A stretch of 64,000 bases of DNA, taken from Methylovulum miyakonense HT12 (lineage in GTDB: Bacteria > Pseudomonadota > Gammaproteobacteria > Methylococcales > Methylomonadaceae). The DNA lies in NCBI RefSeq assembly GCF_000384075.1, contig NZ_KB913025.1:2239251-2303250 (forward strand). Direction: 5' to 3'. Both the position numbers and the translations under genes were made by a program. Numbering within the stretch: position 1 is the first letter of the stretch; every line of letters starts with the position of its first letter. Of this stretch, positions 20,601 to 28,256 are shown in pieces. The notes beneath the pieces are model-generated. The model was not told the origin of the DNA, ran no database searches, and saw nothing but the letters and a program-made list of their open reading frames with translations.

Positions 20601-22433
20601 AGCAATGTGAGGTTGGATATTCAAAACATCAACCCCAGCGATGTCACGGTATTGTCGGCGGGCCGTGATATTAGCTATAAAGTGCAGCTCGATGACATCG
20701 GCTTTTTGGCGGGTGTGAACAATGCCACAGCCCCCTATTTACAAATTTCTGGGCCAGGCGATGTGTTGGTCAAAACTGGCCGTAATTTAGATTTAGGTGT
20801 TTCAAAAGGGCTGCTCACGGTAGGAAACGAGTTGAACACCAACTTGGACAGCAAAGGCGCGAATATTACCGTATTGGCCGGATTAAACGGGAAGGAGCTA
20901 GGTTACTCCAACTTTATCAGTAAATATCTGACGGATTACCCTTTAGATAATAATTTCAATACGGTCAGTGGGCTTGTTAGGGATTATGTCCGAGAGAAGT
21001 TAGGCGATAGCAATTTATCTACCGCAGACGCATTGAAAGTGTTTGAGAAATTTGGCGACGCGCAAAAATCGTTGGCTGACGCCGTGAAGTCGAATTCGGG
21101 TGACGCGATAGATGCGGCAAATAGCGTGATCAATAAATTGAAAGCAAGGCTAGGCGAAGGGCATTATGCCGCCATTGAAGCCGATTATCAGGGCATGCAA
21201 GCGAAAGTGGCCGCCATGATCTTGCCAGTCTATGAAAACCATGCAAACCTTTCTTATCAGGGGATAACAAACGCGCAAATTGTTGGCTTTTTGAAGGATA
21301 GCAGTTCCGCTAAGTACAATGAAATGATTGGTAAATATTTCCAACATTTTGCTGTTGCCGAACAGTTTAATGGTGCCACTACGGTCGTTGCTGGTTTTAT
21401 GCGTGAACGGACCGGCAATGCCGGGTTAACAGATGCCCAGGCTCTGGCTTTGTTCAAGGATCTTAGTGACGATGACTATCTAAGTATCCAGCAACAATTG
21501 AATAATGAAGTTTTGCCTGTTTACCTTAATGAGATTAAAGAGTCTGGGGCCGCTTCTGCAGGCGATAAAACTTTAGGGAATGACCGGGCGTTTGCCGCTA
21601 TCAATACCCTATTCCCCGGAAGTGAATTAAAAACTGACAATCCTGCATTCCCTTGGCAAGGCGATGTCAATCTGATATTTAGTACGATACAGACTGTTGA
21701 AGGCGGTAACGTCAATCTTTTGGTTCCTGGCGGAAAAGTCAATGCTGGTTTGGCGTTCGCTTTCCCTGGATTGGAAGCGAAACAATCTTCCGACTTAGGG
21801 GTTATCGCGCAAAAAAGCGGTGATATCAATGCCATTGTCCGTGATGATTTTCTGGTAAACCAGTCGCGCGTATTTACCCAAGCCAGCGGCAATATTTCCA
21901 TTTGGTCAACCGAAGGGGATATCGATGCTGGCCGTGGGGCTAAAACAGCTTTGTCAGTGCCTGAGACCGTCGTGACTTACACGAGTAGCGGTAAGAAAAG
22001 CGTTATCATACCTGCTGTGTCTGGTAGTGGTGTACGGGCATCGGCCCCTCAAGGCAACGTTAGCGGGGAGGGCGATGTCTTCCTTTTCGCGCCTGGCGGT
22101 GTTGTGAATGCAGGCGAAGCGGGGATTGGGGGTAGCAACGTGACCATTTCAGCGACAGCCGTCCTAGGCGCCAATAATATCCAAATCGGCGGCGTCAGTA
22201 CGGGGGTGCCCACCGCATCGGTCGGTAGCCTCGCGGCCGGTTTATCAGGGGTCAGTAACTTAAGCGCCAGTGTTAGCCAAATTGCCCAAGCTGCAACAGA
22301 TACCGGTGAAAAGGAAAGGGCCGATAGAAATAATAAATCCGCAAAACTCGGTGTTTTAAGCGTTGATTTTATTGGTTATGGTGATGAAACGCCGAACAAT
22401 AACAATAAAAACAAGTCCCGTCCTGCCTCTTAA
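11673..22433 (+). CDS. Giant TpsA filamentous-haemagglutinin-type exoprotein
   Basis: At 3586 residues this is by far the largest gene of the window. An extended signal peptide (about 45 residues ending in SPVQA) precedes the TPS secretion domain, which carries the family marks NKVEFNQPNSSAVALNRI and YLYNPNGFVFGK. Thousands of residues of beta-helix-like repeats follow, rich in Gly, Asn, Ala and Ser, with recurring GGxINLT and GGNVNL phrases. The C-terminus has the GDIDAGRGAKTALS and FLFAPGGVVNAGEAGIGG patterns of large filamentous haemagglutinin-family proteins such as PdtA. No toxin-like terminal domain or immunity gene is seen, which favours an adhesin or surface scaffold over a contact-dependent inhibition toxin. 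An AGGCG ribosome binding site supports the ATG at 11673. Confidence 0.93.
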   Translation: MAKRQTVTQQTTIDIFKLRPLPACIRMAVASGVLMGSVSPVQAELPIPSSTQAWASLGVATHQIIDNGSTLHIDQQSQNAILNWDKFNVGANNKVEFNQPNSSAVALNRILRDANPSQILGQVTANGQIYLYNPNGFVFGKDSTVNVNTLVASSLNISDETITNGLTKQSGLGIDKAALGDAATKANSKIRIEQGAKIQANGDANNDGLVIIAAPDVENKGTITTNEFGQVILVASQDKVYLQPTDQKSPFSGLLVEVDTGGKVSNLGDILVRQGNITLEGFAVNQGGRLTATTSVNVNGSIRLLAQEQHVNDGGRLYATKTVRNTEAADKLGTQSKITFDSGSLTQIIADNQTADTAIDTKVQAQSYMDMIADQIHIKSNAAIVAPYGNINAIATDDLSIIDRQSNAVVLPTTSNASKNAGRILVDKGATIDVSGTQHVQVAMERNVGKVSVQTFDLRDSPLQKDGVLKGQTIFVDTRQSTPIVDISGAKNSVERTVEERLAKGGQINLTSNGDVIVNSGAVVNISGGSIDFKDGYINTTKLLTDYGKIVDISDADPNEHYVSIFGVIKQEHKKWGVTEVWDNSSLFGQGRFEKGYSEGQSAGSINIQAPLLSWNATLIAGSTAGISQRELADMPFGGSFILNETDGKDGRAYVSTQNVIFQAENNTVALGADDKFPAQANGKAPASLVLSNALLNNSGIQKVVINTAGSVKIAKNAAIDNLGANISLNAGNIDVAGSIYAAGGTINLTTNGFGVDTKELGKLTLGESAKLDVSGRWINDLQLGFSAVPVEPLAINGGTVNLTAIGDLDMKSGSLIKADGGAHLSVNNNLTEGKGGNVNLAAVGFDFPSSLHLNGKLSAWGLSEGGSLSLTSAKITVGSAVSIPDANGISPLALNVSNGSFSKLAHSGFNKISLNSHDDSLTVTGKTHLRLLAQNRVLESNFSQQASARSLTALTHVETLPEHLRNPVDLTLTGLLGVTLKQGSQIIADTGASISLATSKGGIFVDGTIAAPAGSIDLTIKTSGLPNYDPTQAIWLGSHASLLANGTTKMQPLDAINRRSGEVLDGGKVSLVAERGYVIQEKGSLIDVSGTHAILDLPVANAKSSDIHFQPKDVGSNAGSIIVKAGEGIVLEGEANGHAGSKTTQNGRFDLTLNPGLRGIPSDLEPVFPGIEKVIKLTQHTGSVLADKFHYGDRLDKFSPGIPLGKNSLNGTARVSSDYIEKGDFGDVRLSSPFEIRFVGHVELNAKSRIELNTQKIGWEAEKGVEGDIVKLNTAYLKAGTDEILNNTKFNDKLGTGAGKFTGNARWTELVGPTRWDGFKQINLKSEHDLRVRGVWNLDQKKYLGGLKTAANLNLAASQIYPSTLTEFTFSVDKTLNPKGKINISGKNNDETPLSANGVLSFDAPTINQNGVLKAPFGTINLNASSKLTLGGKSLTSVSADGKTIPFGITEGGLFWLYPLFDGTNLVFNTTSQNFRPIQSKQVNLTAPEVTLAQGSKIDISGGGDLKAYEFISGAGGTYDYLSPSSPSYQGGFAIVPSLGSALAPFDPMQQLELAKLSADQLASYGVGSQIHLSGAGELPAGTYTILPARYALLPGAFLVTPQANTQDQTVTTFNAAGLPIVSGYQTLAGTGTRSARTSGFLVESGKDIRKHSEYDEQTANSFFVAKATANDASIPLIPKDSGQIAIDVANKLLIEGTINSTPATDANGPGRGGKLDIASINGIKIVNGLSVSQTPGTLEIQADNLNNLNLDSLFLGGIRRRDNATGETDITVNAANVEVAEGVGLKVKDLVIAAKDNISIKRGAVLTASGAVNTGDTSFKVAGYGALLRVSSDKQVSLSKDSTRQDQGELFFEEGAVINGLSTGTSTSTLASVLVDSSQTTRIDGDIRMTGGSLSLNANAINIGEVDNVNTNALNLTNRQLSNLLVDELLLNSRQMINFYGNVGKVGAGGGFLTQDGSIAPLQFGRLVVNSAGFSGFANQGKAVRLQANALVVGNSTGAAASAGTGDGQLDILTNDYVQGAGNFNFNGFKTVNINPIDDKTSQFHIDGKSLLTVASDLNLKTDYLTASGGADMTINALGHKVVVDNAGHVDNTMASGFGASVNISADAVGFNTNALLYSGKLALHGATGDVVVGDQAAINLEGKAVKFADVFDYTPGGVFSAIADQGKIMLAAHSKINLSTGGGLAEGGKLILKAPKQTVDWSGAITAVSGSAVVDMARFNPSSSFDAWIGLLSQAGVSQSVYFRSREADLVQGSGKEIKADSITLVADHGAIGLSGKLNADGAAEGGKIELYAGDKITLQNTGVLSAKGIKGGNVLMSSVDADEDGASGISIQSGASIDVTGSTVAQGGDVTLRALQDTKTVIKIDPVAANTVKGAQNYYAEAVKKYRNADIANGVVDNTVIAQIQADTFNYMSDGHIKAVKDAIDSHILLRPGIEIDYQGDLKVKDTWDFAQNDFLGLPQWRYGGKNDITGNLVISATGSLAIAASISDAYVEGVFGPALQGGNSWSYQLAAGADLGSADNFATINSVGHNLEIQGSANNPVSVRTGIGDIKLAAGGDVIFKNQYSTVYNSGRPSETNPYGSLENYLSSNDYIVLSNAQYAVDGGDLVIKADNNVQGAVSNQFITEWLVRVGDWGSNIPLNDPADSRTATAWGVDVGGFRQNVGSFGGGTVNVSAGGNINNLSVMMPSTGKQIGKVDHRIDPNTGLEVTNSNGSPKFLTNDVLVAGGGQMSVQAGGNISGGAYLLGKGDGSLSADGQITGGKEFTNGPQLVMGDSTLALNAKQDISISAVSDAMVLSGERQFYTYTPTSGITVRSLSGDVNLGADTSVVRGKLALESSDYIRETSIYPASLRATAFGGSVVVDEINLFPSVSGKLSILAKDGIKANANSINPSGFFMRDVDLRLIPDAFSPKLADFSEDGFITALTSRSTTPVDLLHKNDKDPVRLITQEGDIQDIQVLVSKKAIVQAGRDLSNVRLDIQNINPSDVTVLSAGRDISYKVQLDDIGFLAGVNNATAPYLQISGPGDVLVKTGRNLDLGVSKGLLTVGNELNTNLDSKGANITVLAGLNGKELGYSNFISKYLTDYPLDNNFNTVSGLVRDYVREKLGDSNLSTADALKVFEKFGDAQKSLADAVKSNSGDAIDAANSVINKLKARLGEGHYAAIEADYQGMQAKVAAMILPVYENHANLSYQGITNAQIVGFLKDSSSAKYNEMIGKYFQHFAVAEQFNGATTVVAGFMRERTGNAGLTDAQALALFKDLSDDDYLSIQQQLNNEVLPVYLNEIKESGAASAGDKTLGNDRAFAAINTLFPGSELKTDNPAFPWQGDVNLIFSTIQTVEGGNVNLLVPGGKVNAGLAFAFPGLEAKQSSDLGVIAQKSGDINAIVRDDFLVNQSRVFTQASGNISIWSTEGDIDAGRGAKTALSVPETVVTYTSSGKKSVIIPAVSGSGVRASAPQGNVSGEGDVFLFAPGGVVNAGEAGIGGSNVTISATAVLGANNIQIGGVSTGVPTASVGSLAAGLSGVSNLSASVSQIAQAATDTGEKERADRNNKSAKLGVLSVDFIGYGDETPNNNNKNKSRPAS

Positions 22434-22455
22434 AAAAACATCTTAGAAAAAAGGG

Positions 22456-22491
22456 GAGGGCTACAAAATACTTTTGTGGCCCTCTTTTTTT
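22456..22491 (+). terminator. Rho-independent terminator after tpsA
   Basis: A GC-rich stem (GAGGGC.ACAAAA / TTTTGTGGCCCTC, one bulge) is followed by seven Ts. It closes the tpsA transcript and separates it from the ExbB-fusion operon. Confidence 0.88.
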
Positions 22492-22712
22492 GCATACGCA
22501 GCAGCTGCACACTGCGTCATCCAAGATGGAAGCTATCGAATCTTCCCATACCCTTTGTACGATGCCCTAAAAATTGCCTGCTTTATCAGGCTGCACTTTA
22601 TAAATTTATTGCTCTCGGAAATTATGCGAATACCGCTTAGTTATTGGCGGTAATAATCCTGTAACGAAATTTTGTGATAATTTCCGCATTAACTATGAAA
22701 TTGAGAATGGCA

Positions 22713-24503
22713 ATGAAACGCTTTGGTCTTTTACTGATTTTTTTAACACTTTTCCCTTCATTTGCATCTGCTTGGTGGAGCGATGATTGGGGATACAAGA
22801 AAAAAATAAGCCTTGATACAAAAAAACTTCAACAAGATGGTGTCACCATACCTGAGGATGCTTTTGCTTTGGTACGGTTACACACCGGTAATTTTAGTTA
22901 TTTTTTAGATTTGGCCGAGAAAGGCAAAGACATACGTGTGTTGGCAGCTGACGAGGCGACGCCATTAAAGTTTTATATTGAAAAAATCGATCCTGTTAAT
23001 GAGATGGCATTTATCTGGGTCAAGTTACCTAAGGATATTGCCACGAATCCGGAACCGTCTTTTTGGCTTTATTACGGTAATGCCGAGGCTGTTGATGGGC
23101 AGGATGTGGCAGGCTCTTTCGATGTCAGTGAAGTGCTAGCCTATCAATTTGACCAAAGTGCGGTTAAAGATTTGACTGCATATGCCCATCAGGCATCGGA
23201 GGCGACCGCCACTAATAGTGAAGGCGGATTGATTGGCGGAGCGGCAGTATTTCAGGGGGGGCAAATTATTCGTGTGGCTTCGGCACCTTCACTGGCGATG
23301 TCCCCGGCAACAGGCTGGACAGTAGAAACCTGGGCAAAATTTGACCAGCCCCAACAGGGTATGGTAGTTTTCCAAAGGGCGGGTGTTGCGCTGGTCTTAA
23401 AAGAGCTAACGCCTTATTTGCAAATTACGGATGCTGCAGGAAGCAAGCAAGAATTTGCAGGCACGGCGCCGTTGACGGTGGCTTCATGGCAACATTTGGC
23501 GGTCGTTGCCACCTCGAGCAAAATTACCCTCTATCTTAACGGCACTGCGGCTGGCGAATTTCCGGTGGTTTTGGCGGAATTGACCGGGGATTTGGCCATT
23601 GGGGCGGATGTGGCTGGTGCGAGGGGCTTTTCAGGCTTGTTAGACCAATTCACCGTCTATAAAGTCGCCCGCGATGCCAACGCAATAAAATTTGATGTGC
23701 AAATGCAAGGTGCGAGTTCGGCCGTCTTGGCCTATGGGGAGGATTCAACGCCAGATAGCGAAGAAGGCGAGTCCTATATTATGAGCACACTCAACAGTGT
23801 GACCATAGATGGCTGGATTATTATCGGTATCTTAGCGGTGATGTTCGTCATCAGCTGGATGGTGATGATTTCAAAAGCGATTATCCTCAGCCGTACCGCT
23901 AGTGAAAATAAGAAATTTGAAGAGGCATTCAGCTCTTTAAGTGTGCAAGAGCTTGCGACCTTAAATAGGGAAGATGGCGAGGATGACGAGGATTATGAAG
24001 AATCCCCTATGTTATTGTCGTTGACTGCCAATCACAGTGCTTTCACTGGTTCGTCCATTTACCGCATTTATCATATCGGTGTCGAAGAAATGAACCGGCG
24101 CCTAAATAAAACCAAAGGGACTGATGTTGCCTTAAGCCCCCAGGCAATGAACGCGGTTAAGGCCTCAATGGATGCGGTTTTGGTTAGGGAGTTGCAGAAG
24201 CTCAATTCTCAAATGGTGCTTTTGACTATTGCCATCAGTGGCGGCCCGTTTTTAGGGCTGTTAGGTACGGTGGTCGGCGTTATGATCACATTCGCTGCGA
24301 TTGCCGTTAGTGGCGAGGTTAATGTCAACTCGATAGCGCCTGGTATTGCGGCGGCTTTGACCGCAACGGTAGCAGGCCTTATGGTGGCGATACCTTGTTT
24401 GTTTGGCTACAACTATCTGGGCGGGCGTATTAAATCAATTTCTGCGGATATGCATGTTTTTGTTGATGAATTCATCGCAAAAATGACAGAACAGCATACC
24501 TAA
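22713..24503 (+). CDS. DUF2341-LamG-ExbB/TolQ fusion protein
   Basis: The protein has an unusual order of domains. A signal peptide (MKRFGLLLIFLTLFPSFASA) leads into a DUF2341 domain (about residues 20-140, SDDWGYKKKISLD and SFWLYYGNAEAV). A LamG/concanavalin-like domain follows (about 165-330, GWTVETWAKFD and WQHLAVVATSSKITLYLNG). Then comes a membrane helix near 365-390 and a C-terminal MotA/TolQ/ExbB proton-channel domain (GGPFLGLLGTVVGVMITFAAI and APGIAAALTATVAGLMVAIP). It probably forms the energising motor with ExbD and TonB downstream while presenting a carbohydrate- or protein-binding module in the periplasm. The start is uncertain: in-frame GTG at 22674 and ATG at 22695 would add a short charged leader before the signal peptide. 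Confidence 0.9.
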   Translation: MKRFGLLLIFLTLFPSFASAWWSDDWGYKKKISLDTKKLQQDGVTIPEDAFALVRLHTGNFSYFLDLAEKGKDIRVLAADEATPLKFYIEKIDPVNEMAFIWVKLPKDIATNPEPSFWLYYGNAEAVDGQDVAGSFDVSEVLAYQFDQSAVKDLTAYAHQASEATATNSEGGLIGGAAVFQGGQIIRVASAPSLAMSPATGWTVETWAKFDQPQQGMVVFQRAGVALVLKELTPYLQITDAAGSKQEFAGTAPLTVASWQHLAVVATSSKITLYLNGTAAGEFPVVLAELTGDLAIGADVAGARGFSGLLDQFTVYKVARDANAIKFDVQMQGASSAVLAYGEDSTPDSEEGESYIMSTLNSVTIDGWIIIGILAVMFVISWMVMISKAIILSRTASENKKFEEAFSSLSVQELATLNREDGEDDEDYEESPMLLSLTANHSAFTGSSIYRIYHIGVEEMNRRLNKTKGTDVALSPQAMNAVKASMDAVLVRELQKLNSQMVLLTIAISGGPFLGLLGTVVGVMITFAAIAVSGEVNVNSIAPGIAAALTATVAGLMVAIPCLFGYNYLGGRIKSISADMHVFVDEFIAKMTEQHT

Positions 24504-24534
24504 GACACACCTTCTGCATAGTTGAGCAAATGTT

Positions 24535-24939
24535 ATGAAAGTACAAGAAGAAAATGAGGCCTATGACGAAATTAACGTCACCCCCATGTTGGATTTGGCC
24601 TATGTGTTGTTGGTGGTGTTCATCCTAATGTGTACGGCTTCAGTGCAAGGCATTACTGTCGATTTACCCAAAGCCAGTGATGCACCTAGCCTTGCCAAAC
24701 CGCAGACCAAAGCGATTACCATTACTGCTGACGGCACCATTTTTCTGGATACCTACCCTGTCACTATGGAACAACTGGAATCCATGTTACAGCAGTTCAA
24801 GGCAGTAAATCCGGCGTTGCCTGTGGTCATTAAAGGCGATGCCAGCGTGCAGTATGTCAAAATCGTTGATGTGTTGGCGATGCTGGGTAAGCTGGACATT
24901 ACCCAGATCGGCTTGGTTACACAAAATCTGGTTAAATAA
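24535..24939 (+). CDS. exbD: ExbD-family biopolymer transport protein
   Basis: This 134-residue protein has the ExbD layout: a short cytoplasmic tail, one membrane helix (about residues 17-37) starting with the functional Asp in NVTPMLDLAYVLLVVFILM, and a periplasmic domain with ITITADGTIFLD and VVIKGDASVQYVKIVDVLAML. Length and motifs are typical. It lies 31 bp after the ExbB fusion and 9 bp before tonB, so the three form one energising unit for the outer-membrane proteins of this locus. Confidence 0.95.
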   Translation: MKVQEENEAYDEINVTPMLDLAYVLLVVFILMCTASVQGITVDLPKASDAPSLAKPQTKAITITADGTIFLDTYPVTMEQLESMLQQFKAVNPALPVVIKGDASVQYVKIVDVLAMLGKLDITQIGLVTQNLVK

Positions 24940-24948
24940 AAACGCCTA

Positions 24949-25614
24949 ATGACTACGAAGAAGAAACATTTTCGGGTTTACTTGCCCACCATTATAGGCG
25001 GCTTGATTTTGCTGGTGGTCACTGGATTGATTATCCGTGCAATTAGCAATATTCAAGAAAAACCCGAAAAAAAAGAGCGCACCATCCAAAAAATCACCTT
25101 AACAAAACCGCCCCCCCCGCCGCCACCCCCACCTAAAGTGGAGAAGCCACCGGAGCCGGAGATAGAGGAAAAAATTGAACAGGCTCCTGAACCCGAACCT
25201 GAAGAAATGCCCGATGTCGCCGATGAACCCCCTCCAGGGGATCTAGGTTTGGATGCCGAAGGCTCGGCGGGTTCGGATGGTTTTGGGTTGGCTGCACGTA
25301 AAGGAGGCAAAGGCCTCTTAGGCGGTGGCGGCGGTGGAGACCCTTATGCTTGGTACGGCGGATTAATTAAAAACGATATTTTGGATATTCTTTCTGAGCA
25401 TGAAGAGCTGCGGAAAAAAGGTTTCACGGCAATTATTAAGTTGTGGCTAAACGTGGATGGTTCTGTCCAACGATTTGAATTAGCAAGGGGCAGTAATGAT
25501 GCGGAAATAGACGACCTAATCAACCGTCTGTTGAGCAAATACCGGAAAGTGGATGAACCGCTCCCGCCCGGCATGGAACAGCCAGTCAAGCTAAGAATTA
25601 CATCAAGAATCTAA
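24949..25614 (+). CDS. tonB: TonB energy transducer
   Basis: This 221-residue protein has an N-terminal membrane anchor (residues 11-30), a proline/glutamate spacer (TKPPPPPPPPPKVEKPPEPE) that spans the periplasm, a glycine-rich hinge near residue 120-130, and a C-terminal TonB domain (IKLWLNVDGSVQRFELARGS...IDDLINRLL). The spacer starts with a run of eight C residues at about 25111-25118, a possible slippage site. It is in tight operon order after exbD. Its dedicated partners are probably the outer-membrane proteins of this locus rather than the siderophore receptors 20 kb away. Confidence 0.92.
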   Translation: MTTKKKHFRVYLPTIIGGLILLVVTGLIIRAISNIQEKPEKKERTIQKITLTKPPPPPPPPPKVEKPPEPEIEEKIEQAPEPEPEEMPDVADEPPPGDLGLDAEGSAGSDGFGLAARKGGKGLLGGGGGGDPYAWYGGLIKNDILDILSEHEELRKKGFTAIIKLWLNVDGSVQRFELARGSNDAEIDDLINRLLSKYRKVDEPLPPGMEQPVKLRITSRI

Positions 25615-25634
25615 TAAAACGTACAGGTAATACA

Positions 25635-27332
25635 ATGGATAATAAAAAGCAGCTAATGGTCATGATGCTTTGCGGAATGGTGGGCATGGCGCAAGCAGGT
25701 GAAAAGGAAGAGTTGCTAAAATTACGCAATACCACAACCAATTTGATAAAAGAACTGGTTAAGCAAGGTGTCCTGACTGCTAAAGCGGCTGAAGACATGA
25801 TTAAAAGGGCCGATGCCGATGCCGAAGCGCAAGTGGCTCAACAGGCGGCCAGCCAACCTCACGGGAATGATATTGCCGCAGAACCAGGCGAAGTACGGGT
25901 TCCTTATGTCCCGGAATTCGTCAAAGATGAAATCCGCCAGCAAGTGCGTACTGAATTACGGGCGGATGTTGTCAAGGATGTTATGCAAGAAGCAAAAACC
26001 CAAAAATGGGGTGTTCCCGATGCTTTACCGGAATGGATTAGCCGGTTTAAGTTATCGGGGGATTTACGTTTGCGTTCCCAACATGAGTTTATGGCGGAGG
26101 ATAATGTCGCCCCTTTCCCGTTGGTCAACTCCTATCCCAATTTTCAGGCGATCAACCAGGGGCAAGGGTTTAGTAACGTAAATAGCGGTTACAATACCCA
26201 ACACGACAGGCAACGTTTTCGTGAACGGCTACGCTTGGCCTTAGATGCCGATGTTGCCAAAGGCCTGAAAGCCGGGGTTCGTTTGGCCACCAGCGTGGCT
26301 ACCGGGCCGAATTCGGCAAATTGGATTGATCCGGTATCGACTAACCAAACCCTAGGAAACTCAGCAGGGCAATACCAGTTTAATATTGATAGGGCATTCC
26401 TAAAATACGATGCGGTTGATAGCCAAAATTTTAAGTGGTTGACATTGTCCGGTGGCCGTATCGCTAATCCTTGGTATGTTGGTGGTGGTGAATTTACTGG
26501 CGGTAGTGAATTGGTTTGGGATACCGACTTAAACTTTGAGGGGTTTGCCGCGACTGCACGCCATGCTTTGGGCAGCAATGCCAAGTCGGTATTTGCCACC
26601 ATTGGGGCCTTCCCTTTGCAAGAAGCCGCCCTGAGTTCGCATGATAAATGGTTATTCGGCACACAAGTTGGGATGGATTTGGGGTTTGCCAACCATGACC
26701 AGTTTAAGATGGGCGTTGCCTTTTATGATTATGAAAATATTAAGGCCAGACCTAATACCAATTCGGGGTCATCTTTTGTTTGTAGCACAAATAGTGTGGA
26801 TAACAATTTATCTGTGCCCCAGTTTACGCAATTTGGCAATACGTTTGAACTGGTCTGTTATGACGAAGACAAGGTCACTCCACGCATGTATGGTTTAGCC
26901 TCTGATTTCCGGATTGTCAATGCTAACTTATCTTACGACCTTGCCATGTTTGCACCCCACCATTTGGTAGTAGGGGCTGATTACGCCAAAAACGTTGGCT
27001 TTAATGCCAAAAACGTTGGTGGTTCAACGGTTCCGGATGAATCAAATGCTTGGCAGGTCAGGGTGGATTTTGGTTGGCCTAAAGTTTCGCATGCTGGCCA
27101 GTGGAATGTCTTTACCCTTTATAAACATATCGAAAATGATGCTGTGCTGAGTGCTTATACCGATTCTGACTTCCACTTGGGCGGGACTAATGCTAAAGGT
27201 TGGGTCGTGGGGGCTAACTACGGGCTGATGAAAAATGTCTGGGCAACGGGCAGATGGCTAAGCACGGATGTCATTACCGGCCCTAAATACAGCATTGACG
27301 TTTTGCAATTAGACTTGAACACGAGCTTCTAA
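25635..27332 (+). CDS. Putative outer-membrane porin (Porin_5-like)
   Basis: This 565-residue exported protein has a signal peptide (to about residue 20, GMAQA), a helical region (LLKLRNTTTNLIKELVKQGV and AAEDMIKRADADAEA) likely to trimerise or span the periplasm, then LPEWISRFKLSGDLRLRSQ, which opens a beta-barrel. Alternating strands continue to a C-terminal hydrophobic, aromatic end (VLQLDLNTSF), the usual barrel-assembly signal. It matches the family annotated as putative porin. An AGGT ribosome binding site precedes the ATG. It lies 20 bp after tonB and overlaps the next start, so it is the likely outer-membrane partner of this ExbBD-TonB unit. Confidence 0.85.
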   Translation: MDNKKQLMVMMLCGMVGMAQAGEKEELLKLRNTTTNLIKELVKQGVLTAKAAEDMIKRADADAEAQVAQQAASQPHGNDIAAEPGEVRVPYVPEFVKDEIRQQVRTELRADVVKDVMQEAKTQKWGVPDALPEWISRFKLSGDLRLRSQHEFMAEDNVAPFPLVNSYPNFQAINQGQGFSNVNSGYNTQHDRQRFRERLRLALDADVAKGLKAGVRLATSVATGPNSANWIDPVSTNQTLGNSAGQYQFNIDRAFLKYDAVDSQNFKWLTLSGGRIANPWYVGGGEFTGGSELVWDTDLNFEGFAATARHALGSNAKSVFATIGAFPLQEAALSSHDKWLFGTQVGMDLGFANHDQFKMGVAFYDYENIKARPNTNSGSSFVCSTNSVDNNLSVPQFTQFGNTFELVCYDEDKVTPRMYGLASDFRIVNANLSYDLAMFAPHHLVVGADYAKNVGFNAKNVGGSTVPDESNAWQVRVDFGWPKVSHAGQWNVFTLYKHIENDAVLSAYTDSDFHLGGTNAKGWVVGANYGLMKNVWATGRWLSTDVITGPKYSIDVLQLDLNTSF

Positions 27333-28072
27333 TGACTGCGGATAACAACATAATGAAATCACTGGCCTGTATAGTCTTGTTAACTGGCATGGTAACCGGC
27401 CCTGCTTCTGCCGCCCAGCGCGAGGCAGGCGGTAGCGCCAAAATTGTCAGTAAGTTGCAAACGATGGTTAAAGAAGCCACTTCAGAACGTGATCTTCTTA
27501 AAACAGAAAATGCCAAGGTGGTTGCCGAGTTGGAGGCTTTAAAAGGCCAGCTTAAACAAGGCCAAGACGCCGCTATCGCCGCGACCGCCGCGCAAGCAAA
27601 ATTAACGGCGGATTTGGAGGCCCAAAAAGCCTCTGGTGACGAGGTGCGTGGCCGTCTTGACAACACTATGGCAAAATTGCGTGAAGTAATTGAAAAATAC
27701 AATGCCTTGAACCAGTCCAAAAATGAACTGGCCGCCTCTTATGCCAATTTGCAGAATACCCAGCAAGCGACTACATCAGAGTTGAAATCCTGTGAAAGCA
27801 AAAACCTTAAAATGTTTGAAGGTGCCAAAGAAGTCATAGACGGTTTTCAATCTTGCCAGAAGCGGGGCATTGTCGACACATTGATAGGCACTGAGCCCTT
27901 TTCGCAGATCAAGGATGTTGAATTCGAAACGGTCATGCAGGGGTACGAAGATAAATTGAGGAAGCAAAAATATCAGGGTAAAGCCATACCTGTTCCGGCA
28001 TCCGTGCCAGGAACTGCACAAGCGGTAACCCCATCAGCTACGCAAACCCCGGCCAACCCCACCCGAAAATAG
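27332..28072 (+). CDS. Periplasmic coiled-coil protein
   Basis: This 246-residue protein starts at an ATG overlapping the porin stop codon (TAATG), implying translational coupling; an internal ATG at 27353 gives a cleaner signal peptide (MKSLACIVLLTGMVTGPASA). The mature protein is a long heptad-rich coiled coil (about residues 40-160, with KLQTMVKEATSERDLLKTEN) and ends with a Pro/Thr/Ala-rich tail. I do not recognise a named family. Its place in the ExbBD-TonB-porin operon suggests a structural periplasmic partner. Confidence 0.75.
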   Translation: MTADNNIMKSLACIVLLTGMVTGPASAAQREAGGSAKIVSKLQTMVKEATSERDLLKTENAKVVAELEALKGQLKQGQDAAIAATAAQAKLTADLEAQKASGDEVRGRLDNTMAKLREVIEKYNALNQSKNELAASYANLQNTQQATTSELKSCESKNLKMFEGAKEVIDGFQSCQKRGIVDTLIGTEPFSQIKDVEFETVMQGYEDKLRKQKYQGKAIPVPASVPGTAQAVTPSATQTPANPTRK

Positions 28073-28103
28073 TCAGAGTTAAGCCCCGACTTCATTTGCT
28101 TGT

Positions 28104-28134
28104 GCCCTATAGGCAGCCGATTGCCTATTAGGGC
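28104..28134 (+). other. Hairpin between coiled-coil and TPR genes
   Basis: Arms GCCCTATAGGCA and TGCCTATTAGGGC pair with one bulge around a short loop. No U-run follows, so it is at best a weak terminator or an mRNA-processing hairpin. It marks the end of the tight operon; the next gene starts about 120 bp downstream. Confidence 0.5.
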
Positions 28135-28256
28135 TACAGCGTTTCCAGCCTACAAAAGCGTTTTATATTAGAATCAGTCTGTTATAGGCCGCCCCGTTTT
28201 CTTTTTTACATTTATTCATGACGTTGCCAATCAAGAATAGGCAACAGGAATCCACC

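Noticed and set aside
11841..21901. Many long minus-strand frames inside the tpsA gene (for example 12833-13246, 13892-14446, 16547-17197)
   Set aside because: They are antisense shadows of a repetitive low-stop coding sequence, without ribosome binding sites or family features.
11673..22433. TpsA as a CdiA-type contact-dependent inhibition toxin
   Set aside because: No C-terminal toxin domain or VENN-like motif and no small immunity gene follows; the C-terminus matches the large haemagglutinin-family end instead.
25105..25125. Run of eight Cs in tonB as a phase-variable switch
   Set aside because: The run is short and explained by the Pro-rich spacer; no evidence of variation can be had from one sequence.
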